Assembly: GCA_900757615.1 (NCBI GenBank)
Contig: CAAEON010000029.1
Coordinates: 1-61,647, forward strand
Origin: an uncultured Collinsella sp.
GTDB taxonomy: Bacteria > Actinomycetota > Coriobacteriia > Coriobacteriales > Coriobacteriaceae
Reading direction: 5' to 3'
Length of the DNA stretch: 61,647 nt
In this document: positions 35,011-43,322 of the stretch, in pieces
Position numbering within the stretch: position 1 is the first letter of the stretch
Layout: every line of letters begins with the position of its first letter
Translations under genes and position numbers: made by a program
The notes under the pieces: generated by a model
Databases searched by the model: none
Told to the model about the DNA's origin: nothing
The model's input: only the letters and a program-made list of their open reading frames with translations

Positions 35011-35955
35011 GTGGCGTTCAACCATAAGCACCTGATCGACATTACCGAGTACTCCGAAGAGGATATCAAGCTCATCCTCGAGACCGCCAAGGCGTTCTCC
35101 GAGGTCAACGAGCGTGCCATCAAGAAGGTCCCCACGCTCAAGGGCAAGACCATCGTCAACATGTTCAACGAGCCCTCGACGCGCACCCGCAGCTCCTTCG
35201 AGCTTGCCGAGAAGCGTCTTTCGGCCGACAGCCTTAACTTCGGCGGCTCCTCGACCTCCACGGTCAAGGGCGAGAGCCTCGTCGACACCGTCGAGACCCT
35301 CAACGCTTATAAGATCGACTGCATCGTCGTACGCGACAAGCACGCCGGCGCTCCCTACATCGTCACGCAGAACTCGCCCGCGAGCGTCATCTGCGCCGGC
35401 GACGGCAAGCACAACCATCCCACGCAGGCCCTGCTCGACCTGTACACCATCTGGGAGCACAAGGGTGACTTCCACGGTTTGAAGGTCGCCGTCGTCGGCG
35501 ATATCGCGCACTCCCGCGTCTGCGGCTCGCTGATCCCCGCCCTTAAGATTATGGGCTGCGAGACCTACGCCGTCGCCCCCGGCACGCTGCTGCCGCCGTC
35601 GCCCGAGGTCCTGGGCTGCGACCACGTGACGAGCGACCTCGATTCCGTCCTGCCCGAGCTGGACGTCGTCTACATGCTGCGCGTGCAGCAGGAGCGCCTC
35701 GAGGGTGCCCCGTTCCCGACCATTCGCGAGTACCACAAGCTCTTCGGCCTGACCAAGGACCGCGAGAAGCTCATGAAGCCCGACGCAATCATCTGCCACC
35801 CGGGCCCCATCAACCGCGGCGTCGAGTTCGATTCCTATATGGCCGACCACCCGCAACGCTCCGTCATCCTGGAGCAGGTCTACGCCGGTATCTGCGTGCG
35901 TATGGCTATCCTGTATCTGCTGCTTGGAGGTGCCGATAATGGCCTTGCTTCTTAA
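35011..35955 (+). CDS. pyrB: Aspartate carbamoyltransferase catalytic chain
   Basis: ATCase joins carbamoyl phosphate and aspartate, the first pathway-specific step of pyrimidine synthesis. The 314-residue protein has the carbamoyl-phosphate site NEPSTRTRSSFE, the HNHPTQALLDLYT region, GDIAHSRVCGS and the C-terminal HPGPINRGVE. GTG 35011 (MAFNHKHLID) is chosen with GGGAGGTGAG upstream; GTG 34999, overlapping the pyrR stop, would add four residues. No pyrI regulatory chain is adjacent, consistent with feedback through PyrR. Confidence 0.96.
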   Translation: MAFNHKHLIDITEYSEEDIKLILETAKAFSEVNERAIKKVPTLKGKTIVNMFNEPSTRTRSSFELAEKRLSADSLNFGGSSTSTVKGESLVDTVETLNAYKIDCIVVRDKHAGAPYIVTQNSPASVICAGDGKHNHPTQALLDLYTIWEHKGDFHGLKVAVVGDIAHSRVCGSLIPALKIMGCETYAVAPGTLLPPSPEVLGCDHVTSDLDSVLPELDVVYMLRVQQERLEGAPFPTIREYHKLFGLTKDREKLMKPDAIICHPGPINRGVEFDSYMADHPQRSVILEQVYAGICVRMAILYLLLGGADNGLAS

Positions 35956-37228
35956 GAATGCCCACGTCGTCGACCCGTCCGTCGAGCTTGACGGTGTCGT
36001 TGACGTCCTGATTGACGGCGACAAGATCGCCGAGGTCGGCGAGAATCTCGCCGTCGAGGGGGCCGAGGTCCGCGACCTTTCCGGCAAGTACCTCGTCCCC
36101 GGCCTGGTGGACATGCACGTTCACCTTCGCGAGCCCGGCTACGAGGTCAAAGAGGACATCGAGAGCGGCACCCGCGCAGCTGCCAAGGGCGGCTTTACCG
36201 GCGTGTGCGCCATGCCCAACACCGACCCCGTCACCGATAACGGCACCGTCGTGGAGTTCGTCAAGTCCCGCGCTGCCGAGGTCGGTCACTGCCGCGTCTA
36301 TCCGTCGGGCGCCATGACCCGCGGTCTTAAGGGCGAGGCCATGTCCGAGATGGGCGATATGGTCGCCCACGGCGCCGTCGCCTTCACCGACGACGGCCGC
36401 GGCGTGCAGGGCGCGGGCATGCTCCGTCGCTGCATGGACTACGGCAAGATGTTCGGCAAGGTCTTCATGAGCCACTGCCAGGACGAGGACCTGGTCGGCC
36501 ACGGCCAGATTAACGAGGGCAAGGTCTCGACCCGTCTGGCCCTCGAGGGTTGGCCGGCTGCCGGCGAGGAGCTCCAGATCGCCCGCGACATCGAGATCGC
36601 CAAGCTGACCGGTGCCAAGCTGCACATCCAGCACATCTCCACCGCCCATGGTCTGGAGATCGTGCGTGCCGGTAAGGCCGCTGGCGTTCAGGTTACCTGC
36701 GAGGCTACCCCGCACCACATGTTCATGACCGAGAACGACCTGGACGAGACCTACAACACCTCGCTCAAGGTCAATCCGCCGCTGCGTACCGAGGAGGACG
36801 CCGAGGCTATCCGTCAGGGTGTCATCGACGGTACCGTCGACGCTATCGTCACCGATCACGCTCCCCACACCCCGTGGGAGAAGGCCCGCGAGTTTGAGCT
36901 TGCGCCCTTTGGCATGATCGGCCTCGAGACCTCGCTGTCGCTTGTGCTCACCGAGCTGGTCAACACGGGCAAGATGAGCATGGGCCGCATGGTCGAGCTC
37001 ATGGCCATCAAGCCGCGTGAGATCCTGGGCCTCGACCAGGTTCAGGTCAAGGCGGGCTCCGTTGCCGACCTGACCGTGTTCGATGCGTCCGCCACCTGGA
37101 CGGTCGGCGAGGACGGTTATGAGTCGCGCGCCGAGAACTCCGGTTTTGCCGGCCGCACGCTTACCGGTCGTGCCACCGATGTGTTTGTCGGCGGCAAACA
37201 GACGCTTGCCGACGGCTGCATCTGCTAG
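35939..37228 (+). CDS. pyrC: Dihydroorotase
   Basis: PyrC cyclises carbamoyl aspartate to dihydroorotate. The 429-residue amidohydrolase (class I type) has metal-binding VDMHVHLREPG, FTGVCAMPNT, an HIQHIST strand and VTDHAPHTPWEK with the catalytic Asp. The ATG at 35939 follows TTGGAGG, and the gene overlaps the end of pyrB by 17 bases, indicating translational coupling. A 92-base gap with two hairpins separates it from pyrK. Confidence 0.96.
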   Translation: MALLLKNAHVVDPSVELDGVVDVLIDGDKIAEVGENLAVEGAEVRDLSGKYLVPGLVDMHVHLREPGYEVKEDIESGTRAAAKGGFTGVCAMPNTDPVTDNGTVVEFVKSRAAEVGHCRVYPSGAMTRGLKGEAMSEMGDMVAHGAVAFTDDGRGVQGAGMLRRCMDYGKMFGKVFMSHCQDEDLVGHGQINEGKVSTRLALEGWPAAGEELQIARDIEIAKLTGAKLHIQHISTAHGLEIVRAGKAAGVQVTCEATPHHMFMTENDLDETYNTSLKVNPPLRTEEDAEAIRQGVIDGTVDAIVTDHAPHTPWEKAREFELAPFGMIGLETSLSLVLTELVNTGKMSMGRMVELMAIKPREILGLDQVQVKAGSVADLTVFDASATWTVGEDGYESRAENSGFAGRTLTGRATDVFVGGKQTLADGCIC

Positions 37229-37248
37229 CATAGCCTTATCGCTTTTGT

Positions 37249-37305
37249 GCGCGGTGCCCTTGCGGTGCCGCGCTTTCTGTTCGTTTTGACCATGCAACCG
37301 CATGG
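37249..37305 (+). other. Two hairpins in the pyrC-pyrK gap
   Basis: GCGCGG (37249-37254) pairs with CCGCGC (37268-37273), followed by TTTCTG. CCATGC (37290-37295) pairs with GCATGG (37300-37305), ending 6 bases before the pyrK GGAG. The first could be a weak terminator or processing site; the second could limit pyrK initiation. Confidence 0.45.
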
Positions 37306-37320
37306 GGGATTGGAGCGTCT

Positions 37321-38112
37321 ATGCCCACACCTTCCACTGCACGCATGCATGACTTCGAGGTCGTCTCGAACCAGGAGATCGCCGACGGCATCTTCTCGCT
37401 CGTCATCTCGGCCCCCAAGCTTGCAAGTGCGCTCAAGCCCGGTCAGTTTGTGAACATTGCCGTACCTGGCGATGCATCCTCGCTGCTTCGCGTGCCCCTG
37501 AGCTTCTATCGCGTCGACGCCCAGGCCGGTACCGTCGAGCTGTGGTACGCCGTCGTGGGCGACGACACCCGTCGTCTGTCGCAGATGGCCCCCGGCTCCA
37601 AGTCCAACCTGTTGGGCCCTGGCGGCCGCGGCTGGCTTGTTCCCGAGGGCACTAGGAAGGCGCTGCTCGTGGCAGGCGGCATCGGCGTTCCGCCCGTGCT
37701 CTGCCTCGCCGGCAAGCTTGTCGAGCAGGGCGTGGATGTCGACGTTTGCCTGGGCTTTGGCACCGCTTCCAAGGCCGTGGGTGTCGATGAGTTCCGCGCG
37801 CTGGGCGCTACGGTTAACGTGTGCACCGATGATGGCACGCTGGGCACGCACGGTTTTTGCACCGACCCGGCAGCCGAGCTGCTCGGCGAGGGCGGCTACG
37901 ACTATGTGGCCAGCTGCGGCCCCGCTGTCATGATGAAGAAAGTCGCCGCCGCTGCCGCCGAGGCCGGTGCGTACTGCGAGGTGTCCCTCGAGCGCATGAT
38001 GAGCTGTGGCTTTGGCGCCTGCAACACCTGCAATGTCGAGACGGTCGACGGTATGAAGGGTGCCTGCATGTGCGGCCCCGTGTTCGATGCTTCCAAGGTG
38101 GTGGTCTTCTAG
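37321..38112 (+). CDS. pyrK: Dihydroorotate dehydrogenase B, electron transfer subunit
   Basis: PyrK carries FAD and a [2Fe-2S] cluster and passes electrons from PyrD to NAD+. The 263-residue ferredoxin-reductase-like protein has the FAD-binding LRVPLSFYR, the NAD-domain VAGGIGVPPVL and four cluster cysteines in CGFGACNTC and GACMCGPVF. GGAG precedes the ATG. Its stop overlaps the pyrD start, as expected for two subunits of one complex. Type 1B use indicates NAD-linked, anaerobic-compatible pyrimidine synthesis. Confidence 0.95.
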   Translation: MPTPSTARMHDFEVVSNQEIADGIFSLVISAPKLASALKPGQFVNIAVPGDASSLLRVPLSFYRVDAQAGTVELWYAVVGDDTRRLSQMAPGSKSNLLGPGGRGWLVPEGTRKALLVAGGIGVPPVLCLAGKLVEQGVDVDVCLGFGTASKAVGVDEFRALGATVNVCTDDGTLGTHGFCTDPAAELLGEGGYDYVASCGPAVMMKKVAAAAAEAGAYCEVSLERMMSCGFGACNTCNVETVDGMKGACMCGPVFDASKVVVF

Positions 38113-39035
38113 TGGGTACCGTGAACATGGCCGTCGATTTCGGCGGCGTCAAGATGCAGAACCCCATCAACACCGCAGCCGGTACCTTTGGCTACGGTTG
38201 GCAGTTCCAGAACTTCTTTGATGTTTCCCAGTTGGGCGCCATCACCACCAAGGGTTGCGCTGCCGAGCCTTGGCCCGGCAACCCCGCGCCCCGCATGGCC
38301 GAGATTCCCGGCGGTATGATCAACTCCGTGGGCCTTCAGAACCCCGGCGTTGCCGCCTTTGCCCGTGAGTCCGGTCCGTGGCTCGAACAGCTGTCCAAGG
38401 ACGGCTGCCAGGTCATCTGTCAGGTCGCCGGCCATTCCGTTGACGAGTTTGTCCGCGCGCTCGAGATGTATGTCGAGCTGTGCCCCTGGGCTGCCGGCTA
38501 TGAGATCAACGTGAGCTGCCCTAATATCGCCGCCGGCGGTGCCGCCATGGGCTCCTCGCCCGAGGGCGCCTCTGCCGTTATGGCTGCTTGCCGTAAGGTG
38601 ACCGATAAGCCGCTGTTCGTCAAGATGGCTCCGGTCAACGTCGCCGAGACCGCCAAAGCCCTCGAGGCTGCCGGCGCCGACGGCCTTTCGGTCATTAACT
38701 CCATCCAGGGCATGGCCATCGACGTCCATACCCGCAAGTCCCGCGTTGCCAAGCCCAAGGGCGGCCTTTCGGGCCCGCTTTGCCACCACATCGCCGTGCG
38801 CATGGTCTGGGAGGTCGCTCAGGCCGTCGATATCCCCATCAACGGTGTCGGCGGCGTCATGACGGGCGAGGATGCGGCCGAGTTTATCCTGGCTGGCGCT
38901 ACCTGCGTGTCGGTCGGCATGGCCAACTTTGTCGATCCGTGTGCTTCGCTCAAGATCGCGCATGAGCTCGAGGCCTGGGCCGAGTCCCAGGGCGTGAAGG
39001 ACATCAACGAACTGGTAGGTGCGTTCGAATGCTAG
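38112..39035 (+). CDS. pyrD: Dihydroorotate dehydrogenase B, catalytic subunit (class 1B)
   Basis: This FMN enzyme oxidises dihydroorotate to orotate. The 307-residue barrel protein has NPINTAAGTFGYG, NSVGLQNPGV, the catalytic Cys region YEINVSCPNI (Cys marks class 1) and the FMN phosphate loop GVGGVMTGEDAAEF followed by GATCVSVG. Possible starts are GTG 38112, which overlaps the pyrK stop, GTG 38121 and ATG 38127; all keep the family N-terminus. The end overlaps pyrF by 7 bases. Confidence 0.95.
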   Translation: MGTVNMAVDFGGVKMQNPINTAAGTFGYGWQFQNFFDVSQLGAITTKGCAAEPWPGNPAPRMAEIPGGMINSVGLQNPGVAAFARESGPWLEQLSKDGCQVICQVAGHSVDEFVRALEMYVELCPWAAGYEINVSCPNIAAGGAAMGSSPEGASAVMAACRKVTDKPLFVKMAPVNVAETAKALEAAGADGLSVINSIQGMAIDVHTRKSRVAKPKGGLSGPLCHHIAVRMVWEVAQAVDIPINGVGGVMTGEDAAEFILAGATCVSVGMANFVDPCASLKIAHELEAWAESQGVKDINELVGAFEC

Positions 39036-39745
39036 AGACCGATGCCCGCGACCGCGTTATCGTCGCCCTCGACTGCGACCGTGAGCGTGCGCTCGAGCTC
39101 GCCCATGAGCTTTCGGGCCATGCCGCCTGGCTCAAGGTGGGCATGACGCTCTATTACGCCGAGGGTCCCGAGATCGTCAAGACGTTCAAGGACCTGGGCT
39201 TTAAGGTCTTCCTCGACCTAAAGTTCCATGATATTCCGCATCAGGTTCGCGGTGCCGCCCGCTCGGCCTCGCTTGCCGGTGCCGACCTGCTCTCGGTCCA
39301 CGGCTTGGGTTCGGGCGCTATGCTCGCCGCGTGCCGTGAGGGTGCCGAGGAGGCGCGCGAGGACCGCGCCAAGCTCGTCGCCATTACCGTGCTCACGAGT
39401 ATGAACCAGGATGCGCTGGCCGAGATCGGCGTCGAGTCGCCCGTTGCCGAGGAAGCCGTCCGTCTGGCAAAACTTGCCCAGACCAATGGCATCGACGGCA
39501 TCGTGTGCTCGCCGATGGAGGCTCATGACATGCGTGAGCTGCTCGGTCCCGACGCACTGATCGTGACCCCGGGCGTGCGTCCGGTGGGTGCCGCCTTAGG
39601 CGACCAGTCCCGCGTGGCGACGCCTTCCCAGGCTATCGAGCGTGGCGCAAGCCACATTGTGGTGGGCCGTCCCATCACCGGCGCCGACGATCCGGTTTCC
39701 GCCTTTGACGCCATCGTTGCCGAGCTGGTCGAAAACGTCGCGTAA
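39029..39745 (+). CDS. pyrF: Orotidine 5'-phosphate decarboxylase
   Basis: PyrF decarboxylates OMP to UMP. The 238-residue protein begins RVIVALDCDRERAL and has the catalytic Lys/Asp motif VFLDLKFHDIP, then VHGLGSGAM and the phosphate loop HIVVGRPITGADDP. The ATG overlaps the end of pyrD. It is the last pyr gene here. pyrE, which would supply OMP, does not follow and must lie elsewhere, as must carAB. Confidence 0.96.
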   Translation: MLETDARDRVIVALDCDRERALELAHELSGHAAWLKVGMTLYYAEGPEIVKTFKDLGFKVFLDLKFHDIPHQVRGAARSASLAGADLLSVHGLGSGAMLAACREGAEEAREDRAKLVAITVLTSMNQDALAEIGVESPVAEEAVRLAKLAQTNGIDGIVCSPMEAHDMRELLGPDALIVTPGVRPVGAALGDQSRVATPSQAIERGASHIVVGRPITGADDPVSAFDAIVAELVENVA

Positions 39746-39790
39746 AAGATTCCCCTAAGTCACCACTTTTGGGTCTCATTAGCACAAAAT

Positions 39791-39848
39791 AGCCCCTGTG
39801 CCTGCGTAAACTTTCCCATCCTTTGTGTGGAATCGCAGGTCAGGGGCT
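39791..39848 (+). terminator. Probable pyr operon terminator
   Basis: AGCCCCTG and CCTGCG (39791-39806) pair with CGCAGG and CAGGGGCT (39834-39848), with a small bulge and a long loop. The T-tract is weak (TAACTTT). Confidence 0.6.
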
Positions 39849-39931
39849 TAACTTTGGGCGCAGTATATTGCACTTTTTGCGGGTATCGTCTAACCTATGG
39901 AGCCGCTATTGGGCATTTTGTACGTTCTACG

Positions 39932-39940
39932 TGCTAAAAT
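39932..39940 (+). promoter_or_regulatory. Candidate extended -10 of mihF
   Basis: TGCTAAAAT is an extended -10 element 45 bases upstream of the mihF start. No clear -35 is needed for this class. Confidence 0.45.
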
Positions 39941-39984
39941 GCCAATTATTGAATCAGATATAACCCAACTATTTGGAGGTACGA

Positions 39985-40293
39985 ATGGCACTCCCTCAGC
40001 TTACCGATGAGCAGCGCAAGCAGGCTCTTGAGAAGGCTGCTGCCGCACGTCACGCCCGCGCTGAGCTTCGCGAGCAGATCAAGAAGGGCGAGAAGTCCCT
40101 CGAGTCCGTGCTCAACTCCGATGACCCCATCGCTTCCCGCATGAAGGTTTCCACCCTCATCGAGTCTCTCCCTGGTTATGGCAAGGCCAAGGCCGCCAAA
40201 ATCATGGAGGAGCTCGGTATCTCCGCTACCCGTCGCGTCCAGGGCCTTGGCGTCCGTCAGCGCGAGCAGCTCCTCGAGCAGCTGACCAAATAA
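39985..40293 (+). CDS. mihF: Actinobacterial integration host factor (mIHF)
   Basis: mIHF is an actinobacteria-specific nucleoid-associated protein unrelated in fold to E. coli IHF. It bends DNA through a helix-two turns-helix. The 102-residue protein has LTDEQRKQALEKAAAARHAR at the N-terminus and the DNA-binding part SLPGYGKAKAAKIMEELGI. RRVQGLGVRQREQLLE closes the sequence. The ATG at 39985 follows TTTGGAGGT. The mihF-gmk-rpoZ order is an actinobacterial hallmark and a main reason for the taxonomic call. Confidence 0.95.
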   Translation: MALPQLTDEQRKQALEKAAAARHARAELREQIKKGEKSLESVLNSDDPIASRMKVSTLIESLPGYGKAKAAKIMEELGISATRRVQGLGVRQREQLLEQLTK

Positions 40294-40863
40294 GTGAGCG
40301 CTCAGGATTCCAAGCTCTTTGTGATTTCTGGACCGTCAGGCGCAGGCAAGGGCACGCTCGTCACTCGTGTGCGCGAGCTCCGCTCGAACCTGGGCCTGAC
40401 GGTTTCGGCTACCACGCGAGCACCACGCAAAGGTGAGGTCGACGGCGTCAACTACTTTTTTCTGACGCGCGAGGAGTTCGACCGCCGCGTGGCAAACGGT
40501 GAGTTTGTTGAGTGGGCCGAGGTCCACGGTAACTGCTACGGCACGTTGGTGAGCGAGGTCACATCCAAGCTCGCCTCTGGTTCGTCTCTGATTTTGGAGA
40601 TCGATGTCCAGGGTGCCCTGCAGGTGAAGGAGCGTTTCCCCGAGGCCGTGCTGATCTTTATCAAGCCGCCTTCGCTTGAGGTACTCCGCGAGCGTCTAGT
40701 CGGTCGCGGTACCGAGACGCCCGAGACGATTGAGCTGCGTATGGCAAACGCCGCCGATGAGCTTGCCCTTGCCGACCGCTACGACGACGTCGTGGTGAAT
40801 GACGATCTCGACCGCGCGACCGATGAGCTCGTTCGCGTTCTCGATATGCATGAAAGGATCTGA
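40294..40863 (+). CDS. gmk: Guanylate kinase
   Basis: Gmk phosphorylates GMP to GDP. The 189-residue protein has the P-loop FVISGPSGAGKGTLV, the GMP-binding SATTRAPRKGEVDGVNYFF and EIDVQGALQV, with the lid near RLVGRGTETPE. The GTG start follows the mihF stop with no gap, so translation is coupled. The ribosome-binding site is GAGCAGCT-like and weak. Confidence 0.95.
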   Translation: MSAQDSKLFVISGPSGAGKGTLVTRVRELRSNLGLTVSATTRAPRKGEVDGVNYFFLTREEFDRRVANGEFVEWAEVHGNCYGTLVSEVTSKLASGSSLILEIDVQGALQVKERFPEAVLIFIKPPSLEVLRERLVGRGTETPETIELRMANAADELALADRYDDVVVNDDLDRATDELVRVLDMHERI

Positions 40864-40868
40864 GGTCC

Positions 40869-41150
40869 GTGTCCGTTGTAAAGCCTTGCATTGACGATCT
40901 TCTGGAGAAGACCGATCACAACCGCTTCCTGCTCGCTTCGCTTGCCTCCAAGCGCGCTTGCGACATCAATAGCATGCTGCGTGGTCAGCACAATCGCGTG
41001 CTCGCCGTCCAGGATGTCGACGACATCACCATCGGGCTTTCCGGTGCCGATACCATCTCGATGGCTATGGACGAGATTGTCGATGGCGACATCTCTTACG
41101 ATGAGGCCCGTTACGAGAAGGCGCTCGGCCACAAGGTTGCTGAAGCCTAA
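40869..41150 (+). CDS. rpoZ: DNA-directed RNA polymerase omega subunit
   Basis: Omega stabilises beta-prime in RNA polymerase and in many bacteria contributes to ppGpp binding. The 93-residue protein has CIDDLLEKTDHNRFLLASLASKRACDI-type sequence (Arg-Tyr/Phe-Leu and AKR-like core) in the first 30 residues. It ends with a short acidic tail. The GTG at 40869 lies 5 bases after gmk, with a GGATCTGAGG site overlapping the gmk end. Its neighbours are as in other actinobacteria. Confidence 0.92.
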   Translation: MSVVKPCIDDLLEKTDHNRFLLASLASKRACDINSMLRGQHNRVLAVQDVDDITIGLSGADTISMAMDEIVDGDISYDEARYEKALGHKVAEA

Positions 41151-42395
41151 ATGGCAGCTCGCGTCTGCCTGGTCCACTATCACGAGGTTGGACTGAAGGG
41201 TAAGAACCGCGCACATTTTGAGCATATCCTCATGGATAACATCAAGGCGGCCTTGGCCGCCTTTTCCGTGAATGCCGTGTCTCGAATTTCCGGTTATATC
41301 CTCGTGACCTTTAACGAGCATCAGGCCGACGAGGCGGCACGCGTCATTCGCACCGTCCCCGGCGTTGCTCGTGTGTCTCTGGCGTATCACACCAACCGTG
41401 ACGCGCAAGAGTACTGTGCCGCCGCCATCAAGGCGCTGCGCGAGTTTGGTCCCTTCGATTCGTTTAAGGTGCATGCCAAGCGCTCCAACACCGACTATGA
41501 GCTCACCTCTATCGATATCAATCGACAGGTTGGCGAGGTGCTGTGTGAGGCCTTCCCCGATAAAAAGGTTCAAATGCACGACCCCGATGCGATGGTGCAC
41601 GTGCTGGTGGTTCAGGGTAGCGTCTACGTGTATGCGCGCTCCGAGCGCGGCGTGGGCGGCCTTCCGGTGGGGTCTGCCGGCAAAGTCGTGACGCTTTTGT
41701 CGTCGGGTATCGATTCTCCGGTGGCGACCTGGATGCTCGCGCGTCGCGGCGCGGTGTGCGTGCCGGTGCATTTCTCCGGTCGTCCGCAGACGCCCGATAC
41801 GAGCGAGTATTTGGTGCAGGACATCATCCGTGCGCTTGCGCCGGGTGTCCAGATCGGCCGCTTGTACGTAGTCCCGTTTGGCGACTGCCAGCGTGAGATT
41901 TCGGTCACCTGCCCCAGCAACCTGCGCGTGATCATGTATCGCCGCATTATGTATTCGGTTGCCGAGCGCATTGCACATATCGAGGGTGCCAAGGCCATCG
42001 TGACCGGCGAATCGCTCGGTCAGGTTGCCTCCCAAACGCTCGAGAACATCATGGCCGTCAACGAGGCCGTGAAGATCCCTGTGTTCCGTCCGCTCATCGG
42101 TTCGGACAAGCAGGAGATCATTGCGCGCGCCGAGGAGATCAGTACGTTCGATATCTCGACTGAGGCCGCTCCTGACTGCTGCACGCTGTTTATGCCGCGC
42201 CGTCCCGAGACGCACGCTAAACTCGATGCCGTGCATGAGGCCTGGGAGTTGTTCGATCACGAGGAGATGATCGAGCGCCTGCTCAAGCAGACCGAGTACA
42301 TCGACTTCGAGAGCAACACGTATAAGGCCCCTAAGACCTTAAAACGCAAACATTCGGAGCTTGCTCCGCGTGAGATTTACCAAGATCACGAGTAA
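41151..42395 (+). CDS. thiI: tRNA 4-thiouridine synthase ThiI (no rhodanese domain)
   Basis: ThiI adenylates and thiolates U8 of tRNA. The 414-residue protein has an N-terminal ferredoxin-like plus THUMP domain (about residues 1-165). The PP-loop pyrophosphatase domain follows with LLSSGIDSPVATWML and FSGRPQTPDTSEYL. The C-terminal rhodanese domain of E. coli ThiI is absent, so another sulfur carrier or a dedicated desulfurase must supply the sulfur, as in Bacillus. It starts on the base after the rpoZ stop codon. Confidence 0.94.
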   Translation: MAARVCLVHYHEVGLKGKNRAHFEHILMDNIKAALAAFSVNAVSRISGYILVTFNEHQADEAARVIRTVPGVARVSLAYHTNRDAQEYCAAAIKALREFGPFDSFKVHAKRSNTDYELTSIDINRQVGEVLCEAFPDKKVQMHDPDAMVHVLVVQGSVYVYARSERGVGGLPVGSAGKVVTLLSSGIDSPVATWMLARRGAVCVPVHFSGRPQTPDTSEYLVQDIIRALAPGVQIGRLYVVPFGDCQREISVTCPSNLRVIMYRRIMYSVAERIAHIEGAKAIVTGESLGQVASQTLENIMAVNEAVKIPVFRPLIGSDKQEIIARAEEISTFDISTEAAPDCCTLFMPRRPETHAKLDAVHEAWELFDHEEMIERLLKQTEYIDFESNTYKAPKTLKRKHSELAPREIYQDHE

Positions 42396-42406
42396 ATTTG
42401 TGCATA

Positions 42407-42438
42407 GACCGACAATGCGCCTGCATCGTCGGTCTTTT
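42407..42438 (+). terminator. thiI intrinsic terminator
   Basis: GACCGACAATG (42407-42417) pairs with CATCGTCGGTC (42424-42434), with one mismatch, followed by TTTT. Confidence 0.88.
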
Positions 42439-42463
42439 GCTATCTGGGCATTTTGCGGCTAAG

Positions 42464-42499
42464 TGTCCATTTGCTGACGTGTGCCTGAATAAATGGACA
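42464..42499. repeat. Inverted repeat between thiI and comEA
   Basis: TGTCCATTT (42464-42472) and AAATGGACA (42491-42499) are perfectly complementary. An unusual G/T-rich tract (about 42508-42533) follows. The 213-base gap otherwise contains no gene. Confidence 0.55.
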
Positions 42500-42608
42500 G
42501 ATTTGTGCAAGGTTTTGGTTGGTTTTTGGTTTGACCGCGATAACCGGTTTTGAAGCATGGCTGTTGCAGGGCTCTTTTCCTGACACGATGTTGTTGGGAG
42601 GTTTTGCT

Positions 42609-43322
42609 ATGGCGCAGCGCGAACAACACGAACGGGTAAAAAAGATGGACCGCTGGGCGGGCAAGCTGCTCGGTCATAAGGCAGTGGTGGTGGCGATGCT
42701 GGGCGTCATTGCGATGGCGAGCGGCTTGGCGATGGCGAACCTTGGCGGCGGTGCCGGCGGTGTGTCGTTTGAGCGCACTGATGGTTCGGGATCGTTGGTG
42801 GAGTCGGGATCCGTCGATGCCTCGAGCGGAAAGACATCCGAAGGATCTTCGACTAAGGCTTCTGCCGCGGCTGAGGTCTATGTCGATGTCGATGGCGCCG
42901 TTGTGTCGCCCGGTGTATATCGTCTCAGGGACGGCGCGCGGGTGGCTCAGGCGATTGATGCCGCCGGCGGGCTGGCGCCCGAGGCAGACGTTACGGGGCT
43001 CAATCGGGCATCTAAGGTCACCGATGGACAAAAAATACACGTTCCAACGGTAGGGGAGCAGCAGGCGTCCATTGCGGAAGCCGGTGTTGATGGTGGGGCG
43101 TCCGCGTCATCGGGCGTGAGTAGCGCAACAGGCCTAGTAAACATCAATACGGCAAGCGCGGCAGAGCTGCAGACGCTTTCGGGCATCGGTCCCTCTATGG
43201 CCCAGTCGATTATCGACGAGCGGACGAAGAACGGTGCTTTCGCCTCGGTTGACGATCTGATGCGTGTGTCGGGAATCGGCGAGAAGAAGCTTGCCAAAAT
43301 CAAAGATTGCATCTGCGTATGA
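42609..43322 (+). CDS. comEA: Competence protein ComEA (helix-hairpin-helix DNA receptor)
   Basis: ComEA is the membrane-anchored DNA receptor of natural transformation. The 237-residue protein has one N-terminal membrane segment (about residues 24-44), a Ser/Gly-rich linker, and an SLBB-like domain (VYVDVDGAVVSPGVYRLRDG). A C-terminal double helix-hairpin-helix follows (LVNINTASAAELQTLSGIG and LMRVSGIGEKKLAKI). The ATG at 42609 has GGGAGG 7 bases upstream; the frame continues upstream but lacks family features. It overlaps comEC by an ATGA. Confidence 0.93.
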   Translation: MAQREQHERVKKMDRWAGKLLGHKAVVVAMLGVIAMASGLAMANLGGGAGGVSFERTDGSGSLVESGSVDASSGKTSEGSSTKASAAAEVYVDVDGAVVSPGVYRLRDGARVAQAIDAAGGLAPEADVTGLNRASKVTDGQKIHVPTVGEQQASIAEAGVDGGASASSGVSSATGLVNINTASAAELQTLSGIGPSMAQSIIDERTKNGAFASVDDLMRVSGIGEKKLAKIKDCICV

